This document shows positions 1 through 10,846 of a stretch of 64,000 bases of DNA, piece by piece. Position 1 is the first letter of the stretch. Each line of letters starts with the position of its first letter. Source of the DNA: Euptelea pleiosperma (lineage: Eukaryota; Streptophyta; Magnoliopsida; Ranunculales; Eupteleaceae). The stretch spans positions 12,510,000 through 12,573,999 of the forward strand of contig CM068549.1 of the NCBI GenBank assembly GCA_035048495.1. Reading direction: 5' to 3'. The position numbers were made by a program, and so were the translations under genes. Under the pieces are notes generated by a model, which saw nothing but the letters and a program-made list of their open reading frames with translations, ran no database searches and was not told the DNA's origin.

Positions 1-140
1 ATCTTGGCCCATGACATAGGCCCATGACCTAAGCCCATGACCCATGACCCATGCCCATGACCCATACCCATGCCCATACCCATGCCCATGCCCATGCCCA
101 TGACCCATGCCCATTACCCATGCTCATGCCCATTTGCAAC
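1..140. repeat. Degenerate CCCATG hexamer microsatellite
   Basis: The first 135 bases are mostly copies of CCCATG, with CCCATA and CCCATGA variants. Any open frame here is an artefact of the repeat. Confidence 0.85.
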
Positions 141-660
141 AGCAAGAGAGAATTGGTCTCACTTGACCGATTCTTCTCTCCCCCATATCTCTCTATCCTA
201 GTCACTCTCTCTCTCATCTAACTAACCCATTCCCAACCGTTGGATCTCTCTAGATCTAACGGTCATCATTTTTACAACAAGCAAAAAGAAGAAAAAAAAG
301 TCTATAAGAGATCTACGATCTCTCCTTCTTGGGTTGGTTCCCTCTCTCTTCTCTTCCTCTCTTTCTTCCTTCTTTCTCTTCTTCTTCACCCTTCTTCTCC
401 GACGAGCAACTCTGGCGGGCTCACCATTATTGCTCCACCTCGAGGTGCAAAGCGTCAAACAGCAACGTCTCCTTACCGCCCATTCCATCCGCCACAATCA
501 AAGGCTACACAATCCTCAATCCTATTGAGGTCGATCCAATCGAAGTTGCACCATCTACCTCTTCAATGGTAAGCTTCTCTCTAATTCATCTCTCTAATCT
601 TCCTAGCTTCTTTCTCTATCTTCTTTCCCTCTCTACCTTTACATGCTTTCTAGGGTAATA
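141..660. other. Pyrimidine-rich non-coding stretch, no gene recognised
   Basis: Long CT-rich runs (330-400) follow a short inverted motif, CCGTTGGATCT against AGATCTAACGG, at 238-262. A frame stays open from 240 to 572 and a GTAAGC donor-like site lies at about 569, but the peptide is Ser/Leu-rich low complexity and matches no family I know. It could be a leader or first exon of something decayed. No function is assigned. Confidence 0.4.
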
Positions 661-1331
661 TTTTAATGGCTTTCTAGATTAATTTGGTTTAATGTTATTT
701 CCGTTGTAAAGCATTTGAACAAGCATTATAAGCATTTGTTTTTAGTTTAATGAAAAAGTTTTAAATTCGAGTTTAAGTTGTTTTCATTTATTGTGTTTTT
801 CATTCTCGTTTCTCTTATGTTTTTTTTATTCCAATAGTTTTAACAACAATCTCAAGTATATTTTTAATCAACCTCCACCATTCTCACCCTTCCATTTATT
901 CTGAGCATTTTCTGATTATTCTTGTTTCTTATTTTGCTAACTAATCCCGAGTGCGGACGATATCCGACACGAGCCACTGTGTAAGTCTGCTTATTTGCAG
1001 ATTAAGTGAACAAATTCGGAGAAATTATAAATATTGTTGAAATTTAGGGTTTCCGTAACCAACGACGAGGAAAAATCCTAATTTCACCGTCGTCAAGGGG
1101 AGAGGGCAGAGGTCGCCGACTTAAGGGGAGAGGGCAGAGGTCGCCGGCGTCAATGGAGCCCTCCCTCTCAACCCTCACAAACCAAAGAGGGAAGAGAGGA
1201 GAGAAATGGGAAAATGGGGTGCTTTTTTTCATTCCCTCCCTTATAAGGGAGGGTATTTTCGTCCAAGAGAGGGATGGATTAGGTGCTTATAGATTTTTTG
1301 GGGTGCAAATAGAACTACCCTAACTTGAAAC
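661..1331. other. Non-coding stretch with a short tandem duplication
   Basis: AT-rich up to about 1040, then GA-rich. A block of about 38 bp containing GGGGAGAGGGCAGAGGTCGC occurs twice in tandem at about 1095-1165. No coding signal or RNA gene is seen. Confidence 0.5.
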
Positions 1332-1695
1332 CCACATTTGATGGTGTTAGAAATTTCAAAATGGGCTGATTTTTTGTTGGGGTAATCTATATGGTGAGGA
1401 GATCAACATCACCAAATATCAGCCACATTTGATGGTGTTAGAAATCTCAGAATGGGCTGATTTTTTGTAGGGGTGATCTATATGGTGAGGAGATCAACCT
1501 CACCAGATATCAGCCACATTTGATGGTGTTAGAAATTTTAGAATGGGCTGATTTTTTGTGGGTGTGATCTATTTGGTGAGGAGATCAACCTCACCAAATA
1601 TCAGCTACATTTGATGGTGTTAGAAATTTCAGAATGGGCTGATTTTTTGTAGGGGTGATCTATATGGTGAGGAGATCAACCTCACCAAATATCAG
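1332..1695. repeat. Four-unit tandem repeat, period exactly 91 bp
   Basis: The word CCACATTTGATGGTGTTAG recurs at 1332, 1423, 1514 and (with one change) 1605, and the array breaks off at 1696 in the start of a fifth unit. Units differ by only a few substitutions and no indels. Each unit contains GAATGGGCTGATTTTTTG and GGTGAGGAGATCAAC. No coding function is apparent. Confidence 0.95.
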
Positions 1696-1721
1696 CCATT
1701 GATATATCTTCCATGTGGGTA

Positions 1722-2205
1722 CTCCAAAATTTGCAAGGGCTTGGATGTTTTACCAATCCTTAAGTGGACATACAAACCAAAAATCAACCTGAATAGTGAT
1801 TTCAAACTTTTGGATCTTTGTAACCCAAATAATACAATTAAAAATCAATCCATTAAAATTACTCAGATCCAACACTTCGAAATCACTAAAGGCTATATTT
1901 TTTGGTATGTATGTCCATCTAGGAGTAAAACTTCACCGATCCTCCACAATAATGACTGCCAACAATAAGAGTCACATGGCACATTTGTAGAGGATGCTGA
2001 CCGTATCGATGTTTGGTCAATCCCTAAGTGATCCTACAAATAAAAAATGAACCTAATTAGTGATTTCTAAGTGTTGGATTGGAGCCATTTGCACTGGTTG
2101 ATTTTAACTGTGTGAATTTGAGCATTATTGGTGATTTCAAACCATTGGATCTTTGTATCCAAATAATGGTAAATAATGCTCAAATTCCTATGGATTAACT
2201 ATAAG
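1722..2205. mobile_element. Foldback MITE family F, remnant copies (F1)
   Basis: Two overlapping remnants of a palindromic MITE family that recurs at 40.4, 41.5, 48.8, 60.6 and 61.1-62.1 kb. Diagnostic words are GATGTTTGGTCAATCCC, ACCAAAAATCAACCTGA, TTTGGATCTTTGTA and the inverse CCAACACTTCGAAATCACTA. The first copy (about 1735-1925) still folds on itself. The second (1998-2200) is a half element. Confidence 0.7.
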
Positions 2206-2762
2206 ATTAGCCCCTTGACCTAGTTTAACAGTGAATGACTTAACTTAAATAGACTTGAATTACACACAATTAGCATTGTACTTGCAGTATATTATAATTC
2301 TTTTTTAGGTGCATTAACAAGGATATGCATAGATTTAATTTTTTTGTTTTATTGAACTATACATGTATATATTCTCAATCAATTTTTCTTGTTTTAATTT
2401 TCTAATCAATGAGAATATCTTCGATCTTTAGCTACATAATTGTGCATATTAGATTTGTATGATTGATGTTGGATGACTACATTGAGTGCGTTTGTACCTA
2501 TCTAGGTTTTAGCTATAGCTAGCTTATAAAGTTAAAATGCTACTTGATATTAATTCACATTTGCACAAAGCACTAGCATAATACGCATGAAATCTTGAAG
2601 ACTCCATCAAAGATAAGAGGTTTCACACAACATATATCTGAGATCCAGTTTTTAATTTCTTACATGGGTTAACTTAGAATTGTACGCCCGTTCAAAGATC
2701 ATTATTTGTATGAATGCGGCTCTTATTCAAATTGTGATCCTTGAATTATCTAGTGTAGACAG
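2206..2762. other. AT-rich non-coding DNA
   Basis: No gene, repeat or transposon end is recognised. It may be 5' flank or a decayed 5' end of the CACTA element that follows, whose left terminal repeat I could not find. Confidence 0.4.
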
Positions 2763-3026
2763 TTTGAGAACTGATATTGCATCTTATTGATCATATATAT
2801 GTAGTCTCCGTGCTAGTTTAAAATTCGATACCATTTTCCCAAATCTTCTTCTTATATACTATTTTTTGTTGATTTTCATGTCTCGAATACTTTGCTAGTT
2901 GGATTAACATAAAAATCAACATAAAATAAATATATATAGGGAGAAGTGGGGAGAAATACTATCGAATTTTAAACTAATATAGACACTACACATATATGAT
3001 CAATAGGAAGAAATATCAGTTCTTGA
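2763..3026. repeat. Long imperfect inverted repeat (foldback)
   Basis: The arm at 2763-2880 pairs with 2909-3026. TTGAGAACTGATAT is mirrored by ATATCAGTTCTTGAA, TTGATCATATAT by ATATATGATCAA, GTTTAAAATTCGATA by TATCGAATTTTAAAC, and GTTGATTTT by AAAAATCAAC. The arms are about 115 bp with a loop of about 30 bp. It lies just upstream of the CACTA transposase and may be a MITE or a subterminal part of that element. Confidence 0.75.
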
Positions 3027-3184
3027 ATTGGTTAGAAAATTTTAGAGTTAGCAAAGTTAGATAGAGACTGAAAACAAAATAGAGATAAGCGTCCAAACAC
3101 ATGCATTTTGTTCTTTATATCAATTTGTTTCGATGTGCACGATATATTTCAAGAATCGTGCAATGCTTGTTTAGGTCCAACATA

Positions 3185-4417
3185 ATGGATAAATCTTGGA
3201 TGATCAATTAAAGAAGATCACGGGAATATAGTTATGGGGTTGATCAATTTCTGAAGTTTGTCGGAGACAATGCGAGTGACCTTAATTCTATAAGATGTCC
3301 ATGTAGAAAATGCGGGAATCTCGCTAAACATACTTTTAAAGAGATAAAAGGACATTTATTTTTTAATGGTATCGGTCAAAATTATAAGACGTAGGTCTGG
3401 CATGGAGAACAAATTCCAAGTAAAGCAGAGTCAAATGGTAATGTACAAGATTTCATCAATCAAGAGATAGGAGGGACAGCTCCAGATGATGCTGACGATG
3501 AAGTAGAAATGGTACAGGCCGCATACAATGACGTCACGAGTGATCCTGAAATATTTTAAAAATTGCTTGAAGATGCTAAGAAGCCCTTATATCCAGGTTG
3601 CTCAAAGTTTATAAAGTTATTGGTATTGGTCAAACTGTGGAACTTAAAGGTAAGAATGGGTGGTCTGATAAAGGTTTTTCAGAACTACTACAATTGTTGG
3701 GAGATATGCTCCCAAACGATAATGAACTGCCCTTATCCATCTATCAAGCAAAGAAGACATTGTTTACATTGGGAATGTCATATGAGAATATCCATGCATG
3801 TCCCAACGATTGCATACTCTATAAAAAGAAGTACGAGGATGCAACAGCATGTCCCATTTGTAGAACGTCAAGGTGGAAGGTAAAAAAGAATGGGACGAAG
3901 AAAAATAAAGGGGTGCATGCGAATGAAATGTGGTATTTTTCACATATCCAGAGGTTCCAAAGGATGTTTCAGTCCAAACAGATGGCAAAAGACTTGACAT
4001 GACATTATCACGAAAGAGTAGAAGTTGATGGTCAAATGGGTCATCCAGCAGACTCCCCAGCATGGAAGTTAATAAATGGCAGGTATCCGAAGTTTGCAGA
4101 AGAACCAAGAAACCTTCGAGTAATTATTTCAGTAGATGGAATAAATCCACATAGTATGCAATCTAGCAGGCGTTGTTGGCCGATCTTAATGGTAATCTAC
4201 AACCTTCCACCATGGTTGTGTATGAAGAGAAAATTTATGATGTTGACAATGTTAATATCAGGTCCAAAATAGCTTGGCAACGATATTAATGTTTACTTGG
4301 CATCATTGATTGAGGATTTGAAAATTTTATGGGAGGAAGGCATTAAAGTGTATGATGCATATCGACAGGAATCATTTATGTTATACGCTATGTTATTATG
4401 AACAATCAATAATTTTG
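3185..4417 (+). pseudogene. CACTA transposase (tnp2-like), N-terminal part
   Basis: Start of a plant CACTA transposase. After an ATG at 3185 the first codons read MDKSWM, followed by the transposase-associated domain with the zinc-ligand words RCPCRKC and GHLFFNG (3290-3370). The segment EDAKKPLYPGC, GWSDKGFSELL, LPLSIYQAKKTL and HACPNDCILYKK with CPICRTSRW follows at 3565-3880. The Transposase_21 domain begins near 4036 (GHPADSPAW, ISVDGINPHS, IYNLPPWLCMKRKF, GNDINVYL). Internal stops (after MIN; at the start of VWHGE) and frame switches near 3600 and 4270 show it is dead. The reading is cut at 4417 by element A1 and resumes at 10685. Confidence 0.9.
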
Positions 4418-6129
4418 TGTAAGGAATATTTTCATATTCAATTTGGCAAAGATTTCGTTTGACATAAAAACATTCTTGTAACTGTTCCTACAAGCACAAG
4501 TGTAGTTTGGAGATGTATGTCGTGGTACGCATACTTCGCCAACTACGTGAAGACTAAAAGACAGAGACATCAAGAATCATACGGTTGACGATAAGAGTCA
4601 TCTGAGTAACTGTCGATTTGTCAGTTAACGATCGTATACGCTCGATTAGGAAGGTCAGTGACTTAGTGGCCATAGGAGTTGGTTAAAATGAACAAAATAT
4701 AATGGTCAAACTTAGTCATTAGATTGACCCGAGTCTAAGTCAATTAAATTGACTAATGGGATAGTCCAATCGATTGGACACTTATCCCCAATCGATTGGA
4801 CATAGCCCAATCGATTGGAGACTCTGTGTAATCGATTGGAAGCTACGAGGCGGAAACTTATTTCAGCCCAATCGATTGGAGACTCTATGAAATCTATTGA
4901 CGTCTTCGGGATAGAAACTTATTTAAGTGAAATCGATTGGAGACTCTGTGAAATTGATTAGAGTCTTCAGGACAGAAACTTATCTGAGTCAAATCGATTG
5001 GAGACTCTGTGAAATCGGTTGGAGCCTTCGGGACAGAAACTTTTCTGAGTCAAATCGATTGGAGAACCCTGTGTAATCGATTGGTGCCTTCAGAACAGAA
5101 ATCTTATTGAGCCCAATAGATAGGACACTTATCCCCAATCGATTGGACATGGCCCAATCAATTGGACCCAGTGTACAATTGATTGGACCATGCACAGAAT
5201 TGGTCTTTCTCAGATCCAAAATTCATGGTTCCATTATCCCACGTTCTGCACGACTCAGGGTCTTAGAATTCTATAAATACAACCCTTCTATGCCTTCTCT
5301 AAACACACACAGAGACACAGAGTAACTCAATCTTCAAGAGAGAGAAGAAAAGGTTTTATTTATTAGAGTGTCCATTCGAAGAGCAAAAAGCTTATTTTTC
5401 ATTCACATTTTGTTAGCTTGTTTTCTTCTTGATCATAACCAAGAGCTTGATCCTTTCCTCAGCTTAAGTTTTCCACTTCTATATTCGACATAATAGCCTG
5501 AGTGTACCAGTGTGACTCAACACCATTTGAGCAACTTAGGGTTCAGGCTAGGGTGTACTGAATCCTTTACCTTCTGCAAAGGCGGGAGTGTTGAGAATTA
5601 AGATCGGAGGAGCTGATCGACGGTAGGTTTGGGGTGTAGCAAATTGAACAAGCGGATAAGGCTTCTTCGCTGGAAGGGCGCGCGTGAATTTGTAGCGTTG
5701 ATTTAGAGGACAAAGATGCATCGGCAGTAGGCCTTGGCTAAGGTTGGAAGCTGTATTTGCAACGGTGCTGCGTAGGTAACCTTTGTTTCGTTTAATTTTT
5801 TAATTACTGATACTTTTCGTCTGGACGTGGTCCTGTGGTTTTTCCTTTGCTAAGGTTTCCACGTAAAAATCTCTTGTCTTGTGTGATTGTTTGTTTGTAT
5901 TTCGCAATCTATCTTGATTAGATCAAACAACAAAAAGACAATATACCACGGAGGTATATTCGATTTGAGTCGGTTGCGATAATCTTTTATCAAACAACTA
6001 AGGCATGTGATATTATTCACTTACCACAGACTAGTAAAACTGTGTAGGTATAAATAATTTTAAATACCTAATCAACCCACCCCCCTTCTAGGTATATTGA
6101 GTTAAAGAGAACGAACCGGTGAAATTTTA
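4418..6129 (+). repeat. A1 5' LTR with CCAATCGATTGG array
   Basis: The 1,712-bp LTR starts TGTAAGGAATATTTTC. U3 contains about 16 exact or near copies of the palindrome CCAATCGATTGG between 4764 and 5185, arranged as a tandem unit of about 60 bp with two palindromes each. A TATA box, TATAAATA, follows at 5272-5279. Downstream lies a GC-rich stretch with GGGCGCGCG near 5678, a feature of Sirevirus LTRs. Confidence 0.93.
5272..5279 (+). promoter_or_regulatory. TATA box of A1 5' LTR
   Basis: TATAAATA lies 75-80 bp beyond the last CCAATCGATTGG-type palindrome and is conserved in the other family-A LTRs (for example 9835-9842 and 36131-36138). It is the likely core promoter, with transcription starting about 30 bp downstream. 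Confidence 0.65.
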
Positions 6130-6143
6130 ATTGGTATCGGAGT
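6130..6143 (+). other. Primer-binding site of A1
   Basis: ATTGGTATCGGAGT directly follows the 5' LTR. The family form is TGGTATCAGAGC, complementary to the 3' end of initiator tRNA-Met. Here one A has become G. Confidence 0.75.
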
Positions 6144-6218
6144 GGGTTATTCTATAAAAGGTTTAATCACTTGAATTTAAATTCCTGCAAAACTACTTCA
6201 TTCTTTTCATTAATAAAG

Positions 6219-7220
6219 ATGCCTAAAGAAGGGTTCACTGTCAATAACCGTAGTAACTTAGACAGTGAAGATCAAGGAGATCCTTATACTGCTTATCAAA
6301 AGCTATATAAAGAAAGCTTTAGACTGACCAAAGTAAATAAGAAATTGACTAATAGAGTTGAATTTCTTGACTCTGAAAATTCTGCTTGCAAACTAGACAA
6401 TAATGAATTATCTGTGCTAGTTGGTCAACTTAAGGAAGAAAAGAAATCTCTTCCAGAAAGAAATAAGTTCTTGGAATATGAGTTCCAAACTTGTACGGAT
6501 GCTAAAAAGTCTTTTGAAAGTGAGCATGAAAAATATGAAACTATTTTTAGACAGCATGAAGAAGAGAAAGCTAGCCTCCAAGAAAAAGTTAAATTTCTTG
6601 AAACTGATTACCAGGAATGTCTGGAGAAGAGGAAGTCACTTGAACTTGATCTAGTTCAACTGAAAAATGACTTGCCGTATATTTCTCAAAGCACTGAAAA
6701 ATTAAATGAGATTCTAAATGTGGGACAAAGATGTGGAGACAAGCGGGGACTTGGATATGTTAATAATGCTAATACCCCATCATCTTCAGGAATTGAATTT
6801 GTAAAAGCCAAAGTTCCTCCCACACCACAGGTTGATCAACCTAGACCCAGACCAATTATGCATACGCCTGTTTGTAATTACTGTAGGGGTAGAGGTCACC
6901 TGAGCAAGAATTGCTTTCTAAAGAGGAGAGATACCATGGTTCCTCCCAAGAGAAAATCATATAGAAACCGAGGAGATTTACCCCATAAAATGGGACTCTT
7001 GCATCAAAAGTCGGATGCCTTGAGTAGAGAGATTGCTAACCTTATGAAACTCAAGGGCACCCAAACTCAAAGGGCTCAGTATAAGAGGATAAATAAAAAG
7101 AAAAATATCGATCCTCCTTCACCACCTAAACAAATGGCAAAGAAAAAGAACCCACCTACAAGGTATAAGACCATATTGATGAGAAAAAGGAGCGATAAAT
7201 CTAGATTCTATTTGGAATGA
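6219..7220 (+). CDS. gag: Truncated Sirevirus Gag (coiled coil plus CCHC knuckle)
   Basis: Open frame of 333 codons without a stop. The ATG at 6219 aligns with the gag start of sister element A2 (31447), but the first ~360 residues of Gag are missing, so MPKEGFTV runs straight into the coiled-coil part (LYKESFRLTKVNKKLTNRV, residues about 30-190, rich in Glu/Lys heptads). A CCHC zinc knuckle follows (CNYCRGRGHLSKNC, about residues 225-238), intact. The tail is basic (KKK/KR runs). Gag packages element RNA into virus-like particles in the cytoplasm. This form lacks the capsid-like N-terminal domain, so self-assembly is doubtful. An upstream in-frame ATG at 6171 is less likely because A2 has no counterpart. 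Confidence 0.8.
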   Translation: MPKEGFTVNNRSNLDSEDQGDPYTAYQKLYKESFRLTKVNKKLTNRVEFLDSENSACKLDNNELSVLVGQLKEEKKSLPERNKFLEYEFQTCTDAKKSFESEHEKYETIFRQHEEEKASLQEKVKFLETDYQECLEKRKSLELDLVQLKNDLPYISQSTEKLNEILNVGQRCGDKRGLGYVNNANTPSSSGIEFVKAKVPPTPQVDQPRPRPIMHTPVCNYCRGRGHLSKNCFLKRRDTMVPPKRKSYRNRGDLPHKMGLLHQKSDALSREIANLMKLKGTQTQRAQYKRINKKKNIDPPSPPKQMAKKKNPPTRYKTILMRKRSDKSRFYLE

Positions 7221-8985
7221 ATTCTTTATGAGGTCTAGTGGCACTTGTCTCATTAATTGAATAATTGTGGTTCCTTACACTCTTCTCTATTTTATGATTG
7301 TATATCTTTTATAAGTTGGGTGTGTAGTTTTATTTTTGTATTTTTTCTTTTAGATTTTGCTTCATTTTGAAGAATAAAAATTAAAATTTTTTTAGAAAAT
7401 CAAAAGATCGATTGTTCAAAAGAATGTTAAAATTATTATTTAATTATACGATTTTGATAAGCAATAATATCTGAGAACATTCAAAGAACAATAACTTAAC
7501 TATGTTAGTAAAATTTTGTTAATTTGTGTATTATATCTTTTAATTATCATGATTGGTCAATTTTTACTAGTGTGCATTAGAAGATTATTGAAACAGTATA
7601 TCTCATATTATTCACATGCATACTGATTATTTCTGTGGGAATGGATTTGATAGAGGTGTGAGATCTTGTACTATTGGAATTAGAAATAAACCTCTACTGA
7701 TTATAACTTCAAATTAGTAGTGTTCCTGCCTTTAGTTGATTTCGAAACTGCACTATAGTCGACTGTTGACTTCCCAATGAGAGTTATTCTAAGGAAACAG
7801 CTATCTCCACAAAAAAAAATTATAGTGAAAGTCATCTGTATGACCCTGTTTGAAATTGAAATCTGATTCTCATTGCTGTAGAAAAGGGCTACCTACATGG
7901 AGAGTGAAAGCTACCTATATTCAAAGTGAATCAAAAGGGTGTAAAAGACAGCCAATTTGCTAGAAAAATTCTTATCCATCAGCAAATACCCGTATACATG
8001 AGTGTATGTGAGAACCCTTAATAACTCTAATGAGAATTTTATAATCGGATAAAGGATACTTCCAGATTCTGATCTTTATGAGAAAGTATTGCTGAAATCT
8101 TATCCGGTACCACAGATGAAATCAGATCACTTACACTTGATGATATTACTATTGATATTTGAATCTATGATTACTAGTGATTTGTGACTTGCACTAATGT
8201 CTAAAAGAGTTAATATTTCTAATGAAGCAAAATATTAAACTAAGTGTTAGTTATTTTTCTTCAATTAGAATTAGTGTTTAGTGCTTATCAAGATCGACTT
8301 TATGAATTGAATTCTAACATTTTTTTGAATTTTATCTTGGTGAATTATCTTTTCGTTAGGAGTTTAAAAATAATTTTTGGCTTGAAAAGATTTATTTGGG
8401 GGTCTTGGAGAATGAGCCTATTGGTTTAAAAAAAAATTAATTTTAATTTTTTTTTCGGAACCAGTCCAATTGATTTTGTATGGTTATACTCTAGTTGTGT
8501 TTATTTACTTATCTGTTACAGGGTATAAACCAGTATGTATTATGGTTTGTATGTATATATGCACTTGTTCTTCATGATGATATTCATTGCATGCTTGATA
8601 TTTGCTTATTTTCTGTACCTTTGTCAATCTATGACAAAAAGCGGGAAAGAAAATCATAGCGGTAAAAATATGTTGATGCATGAGATAGGGGGAGAGAAAT
8701 TTAGGAGGAGAAAATTTTTTTATTATTTTTTTCAATTTCTCTACTTGTGATGTGCATAATTAACTCACTGTATTTTAATGATTTATTGATTGCCGATAAT
8801 ATTACATGGTATGTATTGTTGGTAGAATGTGCATGGAACATATCAAAAGCCATTCCATTATATCTGTTCGATTATCTCTGAGAGAGTGTGAGATAGTGAG
8901 TGAATCAAGTAAGAAGGTGGGATTGTATTTTTTACCTTTTATATGATTAAATATTTTTTGTCACGGAATTGTCAAAGGGGAAGAT
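7221..8985 (+). other. A1 3' non-coding interior, conserved with A2
   Basis: No open frame. From about 7665 to 8985 the sequence matches the same region of A2 (about 34110-35347), for example AATAAACCTCTACT, GAAACTGCACTATAGTCGAC, AAAAGGGCTACCTACATGG and ACATGAGTGTATGTGAGAAC. Purine tracts like the polypurine tract lie at about 8634-8655 (GACAAAAAGCGGGAAAG) and 8686-8712. The true tract AAAGGGGAAGAT abuts the 3' LTR at 8974-8985. Confidence 0.75.
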
Positions 8986-10684
8986 TGTAAGGAATATTTT
9001 CATATTCAATTTGGCAAAGATTCCATTTAACATAAAAACATACTTGTAACCATTCCTACGAGCACAAGTGTAGTGTGGAGATGTCGTGGTACGCATATTT
9101 CGCCAACTACATGAAGACTAAAAGACAGAGACATCAAGAATCAGACGGTTGACGATAGAAGTCATCTGAGTAACTGCCGATTTGTCAGTTAACGATCTTG
9201 TACGCTCGATTAGGAAGGTAAGTGACTTAGTGGTCATAGAAGTTGGTTAAAATGAATAAAATATAATGGTCAAACTTAGTCATTGGACTGACCCGAGTCT
9301 AAGTCAATTAAATTAACTAATGAGATAATCCAATCGATTGGACACTTATCCCTAATCGATTGGACATAGCCCAATCGATTGGAGACTCTGTGTAATCGAT
9401 TAGAAGCTACGAGGCAGAAACTTATTTCAGCCCAATCGATTGGAGACTCTGTAAAATTGATTGAAGTCTTCGGGACAGAAACTTATTTAAGTTAAATCGA
9501 TTGGAGACTCTGTGAAATCGATTGGAGCCTTCGGGATAGAAACTTATCTGAGTTAAATCGATTCGAGACTCTGTGAAATCGATTGGAGCATTCGGGATAG
9601 AAACCTATCTGAGTCAAATCGATTGGAGAACCCTGTGTAATCGATTGGTGCCTTCAGAACAGAAATCTTATTGAGCCCAATCGATTGGACACTTATCCCC
9701 AATTGATTGGACATGGCCCAATCAATTGGACCCAATGTACAATTGATTGGACCATGCACAGAATTGGTCCTCTCAGATCCAAAATTCATGGTTCCATTAT
9801 CCCACGTTCTACACGACTCAGGGTCTTGGAATTCTATAAATACAACCCTTCTATGCCTTCTCTAAACACACACAGAGACACAGAGTAACTCAATCTTCAA
9901 GAGAAAGAAGAAAATGTTTTATTTATTAGAGTGTCCATTCGAAGAGCAATAAGCTTATTTTCCATTCACATTTTGTTAGCTTGTTCTCTTCTTGATCATA
10001 GCCAAGAGCTTGATCATTTCCTCAGCTTAGGTTTTCCACTTCTATATTCGACATAGTAGCCTGAGTGTACCAGTGTGACTCAACACCATTTGAGTAACTT
10101 AGGGTTCAGGGTGTACTGAATCCTTCACCTTTTGCAAAGGCGAGAGTGTTGAGAATTAAGATCGGAGGAGCCGATCGACGGTAGGTTTGGGGTGTAGCAA
10201 ATTGAACAAGCGGATAAGGCTTCTTGGCTGGAAGGGCGCGCGTGGATTCAGAGCATTGATTCAGAGGACGTGGACGCATGGACAGTAGGCCTTGGCTAAG
10301 GTTGGAAGTTGTATTTGCAATGGTGCTGCGTAAGTAACCTTTGTTTCATTTAACTTTTCAATTAGTGATACTTTTCGTCTGGACGTGGTCCCATGGTTTT
10401 CCTTTGGCTAAGGTTTCCACGTAAAAATCTCTTGTCTTGTGTGATTGTTTGTTTGTATTCCGTAATCTATCTTGATTAGACCAAACGACAAAAAGATAAT
10501 ATACCACAGAGGTATATTCGATTTGAGTTGGTTGTGATAATCTTTTATCAAACAACTAAGGCATGTGATTTTATTCTCTTACTACAGACCAGTAAAATTG
10601 TGTAAGTATAAATAATTTTAAATACCTAATCAACCCCCCCTTCTAGGTATATTGAGTTAAAGAGAATGAACCGGTGAAATTTCA
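8986..10684 (+). repeat. A1 3' LTR
   Basis: The 1,699-bp LTR is collinear with 4418-6129 and ends AAATTTCA. It carries the CCAATCGATTGG array (about 9331-9752) and TATAAATA at 9835-9842. Small differences from the 5' LTR include loss of a short GGGTTCAGGCTA-type duplication near 10110. Confidence 0.93.
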
Positions 10685-10744
10685 TTTTACATATAACATC
10701 TTGTGTGGTTAAACCGTCAAAGTATATTATGCTTGTCCACTATG

Positions 10745-10843
10745 CAGTGAAGAAACCCATTCTCATAGACTAAACATTGAAAGAAGAATATATATATATA
10801 TATTCTTCTTTCAATGTTTAGTCTATGAGAATGGGTTTCTTCA

Positions 10844-10846
<3 letters not shown>
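10745..10846. repeat. Perfect 102-bp palindrome (51-bp arms, no spacer)
   Basis: Bases 10745-10795 are exactly the reverse complement of 10796-10846, checked base by base. The left arm is the normal transposase sequence (CAGTGAAGAAACCC onwards) and the right arm is its inverted copy, meeting at an (AT)n centre. It could form a cruciform, or be a fold-back read artefact. Confidence 0.97.

Larger units (their letters stand above)
4418..10684 (+). mobile_element. Sirevirus-type Ty1/copia element A1, pol-less, gag-containing
   Basis: A 6,267-bp LTR element inserted in the CACTA transposase. The LTRs (4418-6129 and 8986-10684) start TGTAAGG; the right one ends TTTCA and the left TTTTA. Flanking target sites are TTTTG (4413-4417) and TTTTA (10685-10689), one base apart. 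The primer site after the left LTR is ATTGGTATCGGAG, one base off the initiator-tRNA-Met type. The polypurine tract is at 8974-8985. The interior carries only the second half of gag. Protease, integrase, RT and RNase H are absent, so it could move only in trans. By eye the two LTRs differ by several per cent. Confidence 0.92.

Noticed and set aside
240..572. 110-codon open frame near the left end
   Set aside because: Low-complexity Ser/Leu peptide over a CT-rich stretch, with competing open frames of equal length in other phases.
1332..1695. CRISPR-like array
   Set aside because: The repeats are contiguous 91-bp tandem units with no spacers, in a plant nuclear context.
4989..5219. Repeated minus-strand open frames with SNRLD/PIDW-type peptides in LTRs (also 9553-9789, 18547-18969, 20454-20864, 35589-35792)
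   Set aside because: They are translations of the CCAATCGATTGG palindrome array, recur in every family-A LTR and have no protein family signature.
4418..10684. A solo-LTR pair of unrelated insertions instead of one element
   Set aside because: Matching primer site, polypurine tract, gag between the LTRs and near-identical target sites on both sides show a single element.
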